This document shows, one piece after another, positions 5,828 through 8,590 of a stretch of DNA of 8,590 bases (the first letter of the stretch is position 1; each line of letters starts with the position of its first letter). This DNA comes from 13-2-20CM-68-14 sp036378475 (GTDB lineage Bacteria; Actinomycetota; Thermoleophilia; Gaiellales; Gaiellaceae): the NCBI GenBank assembly GCA_036378475.1, contig DASUWJ010000133.1:1-8590 (forward strand). Reading direction: 5' to 3'. The notes under the pieces are model-generated. The model made no database searches and was not told where the DNA came from. It saw only the letters and a list, made by a program, of their open reading frames with translations. The translations under genes and the position numbers were made by a program.

Positions 5828-5833
5828 ATTGTA
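5828..5833 (-). promoter_or_regulatory. Likely -10 box (TACAAT) of the tRNA-Trp promoter
   Basis: TACAAT on the minus strand differs from TATAAT at one position. It lies 17 bases before the first base of the mature tRNA, leaving room for a leader of about ten bases. No recognisable -35 hexamer is found at 16-18 bases further upstream. Confidence 0.5.
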
Positions 5834-5862
5834 GCGGCGCCGTTTCGGGCATTCTGGCGCCC

Positions 5863-5997
5863 GTGAGCGAACAGGAACCCGAACAGGAACCGAAGGAGCG
5901 GCCCGAGCCGGCAGCAGGCGACCTGCTCGAAGAACAGGAGGGCAAGGGCTTCGGCGAGGACGAGGGCGAGCGCGACGAGTCGCTCCCCGAGCAGTAG
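5863..5997 (+). CDS. Very small, highly acidic hypothetical protein (44 aa)
   Basis: A GTG-started frame of 44 codons reads MSEQEPEQEPKERPEPAAGD and continues LLEEQEGKGFGEDEGERDES to end LPEQ. Glu and Asp dominate, Pro and Gln are frequent, and third positions are mostly G or C. This composition is more like a real disordered acidic segment than a random frame. I do not recognise a family. There is no Shine-Dalgarno site. CATTCT lies seven bases before GTG and might serve as a poor -10 for a leaderless message. It may be the N-terminal part of a longer protein continuing in the +1 frame (see 6047-6193). Confidence 0.5.
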   Translation: MSEQEPEQEPKERPEPAAGDLLEEQEGKGFGEDEGERDESLPEQ

Positions 5998-6046
5998 TCC
6001 CGCGAGAGCACGCGCGCAGCGACGCGCGCTCGCTGCGCTCTTTTTC

Positions 6047-6193
6047 GTGCTCGCGTTGGTGCTCGCGGGCGTGGCGGCCGCCGCTGCCGACGCGGCGGTC
6101 CACCGGCTTCGCCTGAGCGTGGTGGCCTTGGCCGCGGCGGCGCTGGCCGTCTGGCTAGGCGGCCTCGCAGCGCGAACCTGGCGCGCGCATTGA
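6047..6193 (+). CDS. Possible small membrane protein (48 aa), or the membrane part of a frame-shifted gene
   Basis: The frame ending at TGA 6191-6193 encodes a hydrophobic stretch (VLALVLAGVAAAAA), a short basic turn (HRLRLS), a second hydrophobic stretch (VVALAAAALAVWLGGLAA) and a basic end (RTWRAH). This looks like a two-helix membrane hairpin. The first normal start is GTG 6047, which would cut into the first helix. The same open frame upstream reads ARAQRRALAALFF, a typical basic lead-in to a membrane segment, but has no ATG, GTG or TTG back to a stop at 5864. So the real N-terminus may come from the acidic frame at 5863 through a frame change. The stop lies 34 bases before the whiG start. 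Confidence 0.35.
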   Translation: MLALVLAGVAAAAADAAVHRLRLSVVALAAAALAVWLGGLAARTWRAH

Positions 6194-6215
6194 AAGAGAT
6201 CGCGCCCGCAGGCCG

Positions 6216-6221
6216 TATCCT
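6216..6221 (+). promoter_or_regulatory. Candidate -10 box (TATCCT) for leaderless whiG mRNA
   Basis: TATCCT is followed by six bases (CTGAGC) and then the GTG start at 6228, so transcription would begin at or next to the start codon. TTGAAA at 6190-6195 resembles a -35 box, but the spacer of 20 bases is longer than normal. No Shine-Dalgarno site is present. Confidence 0.45.
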
Positions 6222-6227
6222 CTGAGC

Positions 6228-7019
6228 GTGGCGACTAAGCCCGAGGACACCCAGTCCCTGTGGCAGGAGTACCGCAGGACGAGTGACCAGCGGCTGCGCG
6301 AGCGTCTGATCCTAACGTATGCCCCGCTCGTCAAGTACGTCGCCGGGCGGGTGGGCAGCGGCCTGCCGTCCCACGTCGACGAAAGCGACCTCGTTCAGTA
6401 CGGGCTGCTCGGGCTGATCGGGGCGATCGAGCGCTACGACCCGGACCGAGACGTCAAGTTCGAGACCTACGCGATCGCGCGGATCAAAGGCTCGATCATC
6501 GACGAGCTGCGGGCGATGGACTGGGTGCCGCGCTCCGTTCGCTCGCGCGCCCGAGACATAGAGCGCGCGATCGCGGGGCTCGAGGCGAAGCTCGGCCGTG
6601 CTCCGACCGACGAGGAGATCGCCACCCAGCTCGGCATCACGCCCGAGGAGCTCGACGGCAGTCTGAGCGAGATCGGACGCTCATCGATCGCCGCACTCGA
6701 CGAGCTCTGGACGGTTTCCTCCTCCGGGGGCGACCGGATCGCGCTGATCGACACGATCGAGGACACGCAGGGGCCCGAGCCGCAGTCGGCGCTCGCGGTG
6801 ACCGAGATGAAGGAGGCACTCGGCGAGGCGATCGCACGGCTGCCCGAGCGCGAGAAGCTCGTCGTCACGCTCTACTACTACGAGGAGCTGACCCTGCGCG
6901 AGATCGGCGAGGTGCTCGGAGTGACCGAGTCGCGCGTCTCCCAGCTGCACACGAAGGCGATCCTGCGCCTGAAAGCCCGGCTCGCGGGCTCAGCCGCACG
7001 GGAGCCGCTCGAGCGCTGA
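6228..7019 (+). CDS. whiG: RNA polymerase sigma factor of the WhiG/FliA (sigma-28) family
   Basis: A complete 263-residue alternative sigma factor that directs RNA polymerase to a specialised promoter class in the cytoplasm. Region 2 (about 24-98) contains RLILTYAPLVKYVAGRV, ESDLVQYGLLGLIGAIERYD and KFETYAIARIKGSIIDELRA. It continues into region 3 (MDWVPRSVRSRARDIERA, about 97-180, with LGRAPTDEEIATQLGITPEE). Region 4 (about 198-252) shows LPEREKLVVTLYYYEELTLR and EIGEVLGVTESRVSQLHTKA. These are characteristic of WhiG/FliA. In Streptomyces WhiG starts sporulation and is held by RsiG with cyclic di-GMP; in motile bacteria FliA controls flagellin. No sporulation, flagellar or anti-sigma gene lies in the window, so the regulon cannot be told from context. 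The symbol marks the family; fliA is an alternative name. The GTG start is supported by the upstream TATCCT box and by length. Confidence 0.93.
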   Translation: MATKPEDTQSLWQEYRRTSDQRLRERLILTYAPLVKYVAGRVGSGLPSHVDESDLVQYGLLGLIGAIERYDPDRDVKFETYAIARIKGSIIDELRAMDWVPRSVRSRARDIERAIAGLEAKLGRAPTDEEIATQLGITPEELDGSLSEIGRSSIAALDELWTVSSSGGDRIALIDTIEDTQGPEPQSALAVTEMKEALGEAIARLPEREKLVVTLYYYEELTLREIGEVLGVTESRVSQLHTKAILRLKARLAGSAAREPLER

Positions 7020-7075
7020 AGCACGCATCTCGCCGCCGCCGCGAGCCGGCTGCGACCGAGCTTCGGACAGTCATT
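7020..7075. other. Short gap between convergent whiG and alpha-galactosidase genes
   Basis: These 56 bases should hold the 3' ends of both transcripts. Only a weak CCGA-GCT-TCGG dyad is seen; no strong hairpin or T-run is present. Termination here is probably factor-dependent, or the transcripts overlap. Confidence 0.4.
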
Positions 7076-8332
7076 TCACGCACCGACAAGCGGTGAGTCC
7101 GAGGCATCTTCGAGCAGCCGGCGCGTGAGCGCGAGACCGTGCTCGTCGAGTTCCCCGAGCGGGTCACTCGAACAGACGAGCCCGCGGCATGCCTGAACAT
7201 GATCGGCCCACCGATCCCGCTCCTCGACTTCCTGACGCACGATCAGACAGTCGGGGTCGTTCGTCCAGAGGCGGCCGTTCATCCACGCGCGCGATCGACC
7301 GGCGTCAATCGCTGCCTGGACTTGAGCGGTGTTCGGTCCGATGTCGGGGCCGATCCGCATCGCGTCGACGAGTCCGATGCTCGGGAGAAGCGGCGCGCCG
7401 CAGCCGAGCAGAATCGCGTCCTCACCGGTTGCCTCACGCACGATTCGCATTCCCTCGCGATACGCGTCGATGCCCGGAATCGCTCCCGCGTAGAGGAAAT
7501 CGAGCTTGAAGTACGCGAACCCGTAGCCGGCGAGGATGCGAAAGACGTGCAGCAAATGCTCGGCCGCCTCGGCGTTGCTGACATCGAGAACGTGGAGGTG
7601 CTGGTTCCAGTTGAAGCCGGCGTCTGCGCCTGGGACGACCCAGCTCGGATGTTCCGCGACGAGCTTGCTTCGCGCCCCGACGAGAAACGGCGTCACCCAG
7701 ATCCCGGGGATGCGACCGGCCGCTCTGATTGATTCGGCGAGGCGAGCGAGCGGACCGAATGACGGCGAACGCTCGAGCCAATCCCCAACCGTCGCTTGGT
7801 AGCCGTCGTCGATCTGGACGACGTCGATCGGAAGCTCGAGCCGCTCGATTGCCGCGAGGTTGGCGAGCACGTCGTCCTCGCGCACGTCCTGCCAGTAGCA
7901 GTACCACGAGCACCAGCCGGTCGGGATCGAGCGCAACCGGCGCGGTGCCACGGAATCAGCCCACTCGCCGAACGCGTGGCCGAGATCGCCGCCGAAAACC
8001 GTTTCGACGATCTCGCCGTCCGCGGAGACGACGAGCCTGTCGTGTTCGTCGCGAATCCGGATCGAGGGGACGTCACGGTGCGGCTCCTTTGCGGCAAAGA
8101 TGCGCACAGGCCCTTCGGAGGCGACCACCGCCAAGAGTCCCTCGGCCTGGAAAGCGTCTCTCGGTGGCGGCTTGCCGGGCCGGAATCCCATCGTTCGTTC
8201 GAGCGGGCTCTTCGGCTGCGGCGGCGGATCGGTGAGGGCGAAGGTCCCAACGGGGCTCCACGATTGCCAACCCTCGGCATAGATCGCCACGTGCTTCGAG
8301 TCGGTGCGGATCTCCGCCACGTCCGCGAACAT
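7076..8332 (-). CDS. GH36 alpha-galactosidase (melibiase), compact, Thermotoga GalA-like
   Basis: A 418-residue cytosolic enzyme without a signal peptide, expected to remove terminal alpha-1,6-linked galactose from melibiose, raffinose-type sugars or galactolipid fragments. Family landmarks are EGWQSWSPVG (20-29), PTGWCSWYCYW (137-147), DVVQIDDGYQATVGDWL (170-186), GIWVTPFLV (210-218), YFKLDFLYAG (274-283), ILLGCGAPLLPSIG (307-320), MRIGPDIGP (325-333) and LWTNDPDCLIVR (355-366). By comparison with GH36 members such as Thermotoga GalA, Asp278 (KLDF) is the likely nucleophile and Asp330 (RIGPD) the acid/base. That enzyme is about 550 residues; this one lacks much of the N-terminal beta domain and stops soon after the barrel, so the C-terminal beta domain is missing. 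The ATG at 8332 avoids overlap with galK; ATG 8383, GTG 8320 and GTG 8290 are alternatives. It is divergent from the galactokinase gene. Confidence 0.9.
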   Translation of the reverse strand: MFADVAEIRTDSKHVAIYAEGWQSWSPVGTFALTDPPPQPKSPLERTMGFRPGKPPPRDAFQAEGLLAVVASEGPVRIFAAKEPHRDVPSIRIRDEHDRLVVSADGEIVETVFGGDLGHAFGEWADSVAPRRLRSIPTGWCSWYCYWQDVREDDVLANLAAIERLELPIDVVQIDDGYQATVGDWLERSPSFGPLARLAESIRAAGRIPGIWVTPFLVGARSKLVAEHPSWVVPGADAGFNWNQHLHVLDVSNAEAAEHLLHVFRILAGYGFAYFKLDFLYAGAIPGIDAYREGMRIVREATGEDAILLGCGAPLLPSIGLVDAMRIGPDIGPNTAQVQAAIDAGRSRAWMNGRLWTNDPDCLIVRQEVEERDRWADHVQACRGLVCSSDPLGELDEHGLALTRRLLEDASDSPLVGA

Positions 8333-8341
8333 CCCGCCACG

Positions 8342-8590
8342 ATGTTCCGTGCGCCGGGTCGAGTCAACTTGATCGGCGAGCACGTCGACTACGTCGGCGG
8401 GCTGGTCCTTCCGGTCGCGATCGATCGCTTCATCAGCGTTCGCGGCGCTGCGGCTGAGGGAATCCGGCTGGAATCGGAGGGGTTCGGCTCGGTGGAGGTC
8501 GCTGCCGATGGTGAGGGCGAAACCGAGGGCTGGGGTCGCTTCGTTGCGGCGATCGCCGCCGAGCTCGCGGCCCGCGGACGACCGCGGGTT
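8342..8590 (+). CDS. galK: Galactokinase (GHMP kinase family), N-terminal 83 codons; cut by the window edge
   Basis: The product begins MFRAPGRVNLIGEHVDYVGG and continues LVLPVAIDRFISV, which matches the galactokinase signature GRVNLIGEHTDYNxGxVLPxAI. Asp16 and the GEH triad occupy the sugar-binding positions of the family. WGRFVAAIAAELAARG (residues about 64-79) matches the first helix after the N-terminal sheet. The usual length is near 350-400 residues, so about a fifth is visible. Val replaces the usual Thr in HTDY. Galactokinase phosphorylates free galactose at C1 with ATP, the first step of the Leloir pathway; the divergent alpha-galactosidase would supply the galactose. Another GHMP sugar kinase cannot be ruled out from this part. 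The ATG at 8342 is the only in-frame start near the motif. No Shine-Dalgarno is seen, and the start lies 9 bases from the opposing start codon. Confidence 0.88.
   Translation, partial: MFRAPGRVNLIGEHVDYVGGLVLPVAIDRFISVRGAAAEGIRLESEGFGSVEVAADGEGETEGWGRFVAAIAAELAARGRPRV

Noticed and set aside
5682..6011. Minus-strand frame containing GVAQLAEHRSPKPGVAGSSP
   Set aside because: It is the tRNA-Trp gene itself read as protein, another common mis-annotation.

Overview
The base composition is strongly GC-rich. Codons favour G or C in third position, several genes start with GTG, and the tRNA gene does not encode its CCA end. With a WhiG/FliA-type sigma factor and a sigma factor fused to a mycothiol-type zinc finger, this points to an actinobacterial chromosome, possibly a deep branch such as Thermoleophilia. 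That placement is inference from style, not from a search. No transposase, phage gene, integrase or CRISPR array is visible.

Layout, left to right. (1) The N-terminal half of an acyl-CoA carboxylase beta subunit of the methylcrotonyl-CoA type runs off the left edge on the minus strand (1-812). (2) A secreted NlpC/P60 cell-wall peptidase (minus, 928-1758) is divergent from a YibE/F-family polytopic membrane protein (plus, about 1904-3133). (3) A 12-bp-stem hairpin (3223-3250) separates that gene from a convergent small secreted protein of unknown function (minus, 3272-3724). (4) Upstream of it on the same strand lies the most unusual gene, 3856-5214. It encodes one polypeptide that joins an ECF-type sigma factor, an anti-sigma-like zinc finger, one transmembrane helix and a long Thr/Asp/Ser/Pro-rich tail ending in five [S/P/A]TDT[T/V/A] pentads. 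(5) About 520 bases without a gene hold several inverted repeats. (6) A tRNA-Trp(CCA) gene on the minus strand has its own terminator and a likely -10 box. (7) Two very small plus-strand reading frames follow, one highly acidic and one hydrophobic, and may be one gene split by a frame change. (8) A complete WhiG/FliA-family sigma factor (6228-7019) comes next. (9) A compact GH36 alpha-galactosidase (minus, 7076-8332) is divergent, by only 9 bases between start codons, from the first 83 codons of a galactokinase (plus, 8342-8590). Together these two would free galactose from alpha-galactosides and phosphorylate it.

Functional groups: cell envelope and signalling (NlpC/P60, YibE/F, secreted small protein, membrane-tethered sigma factor), transcription control (two sigma factors), galactoside use, and branched-chain acyl-CoA metabolism. 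At least two genes have a TANNNT hexamer exactly six bases before a GTG start and no Shine-Dalgarno at normal spacing, which suggests leaderless mRNAs. The best candidate for something not well described is the sigma/zinc-finger/membrane/TDT-repeat fusion with the small secreted protein downstream of it.
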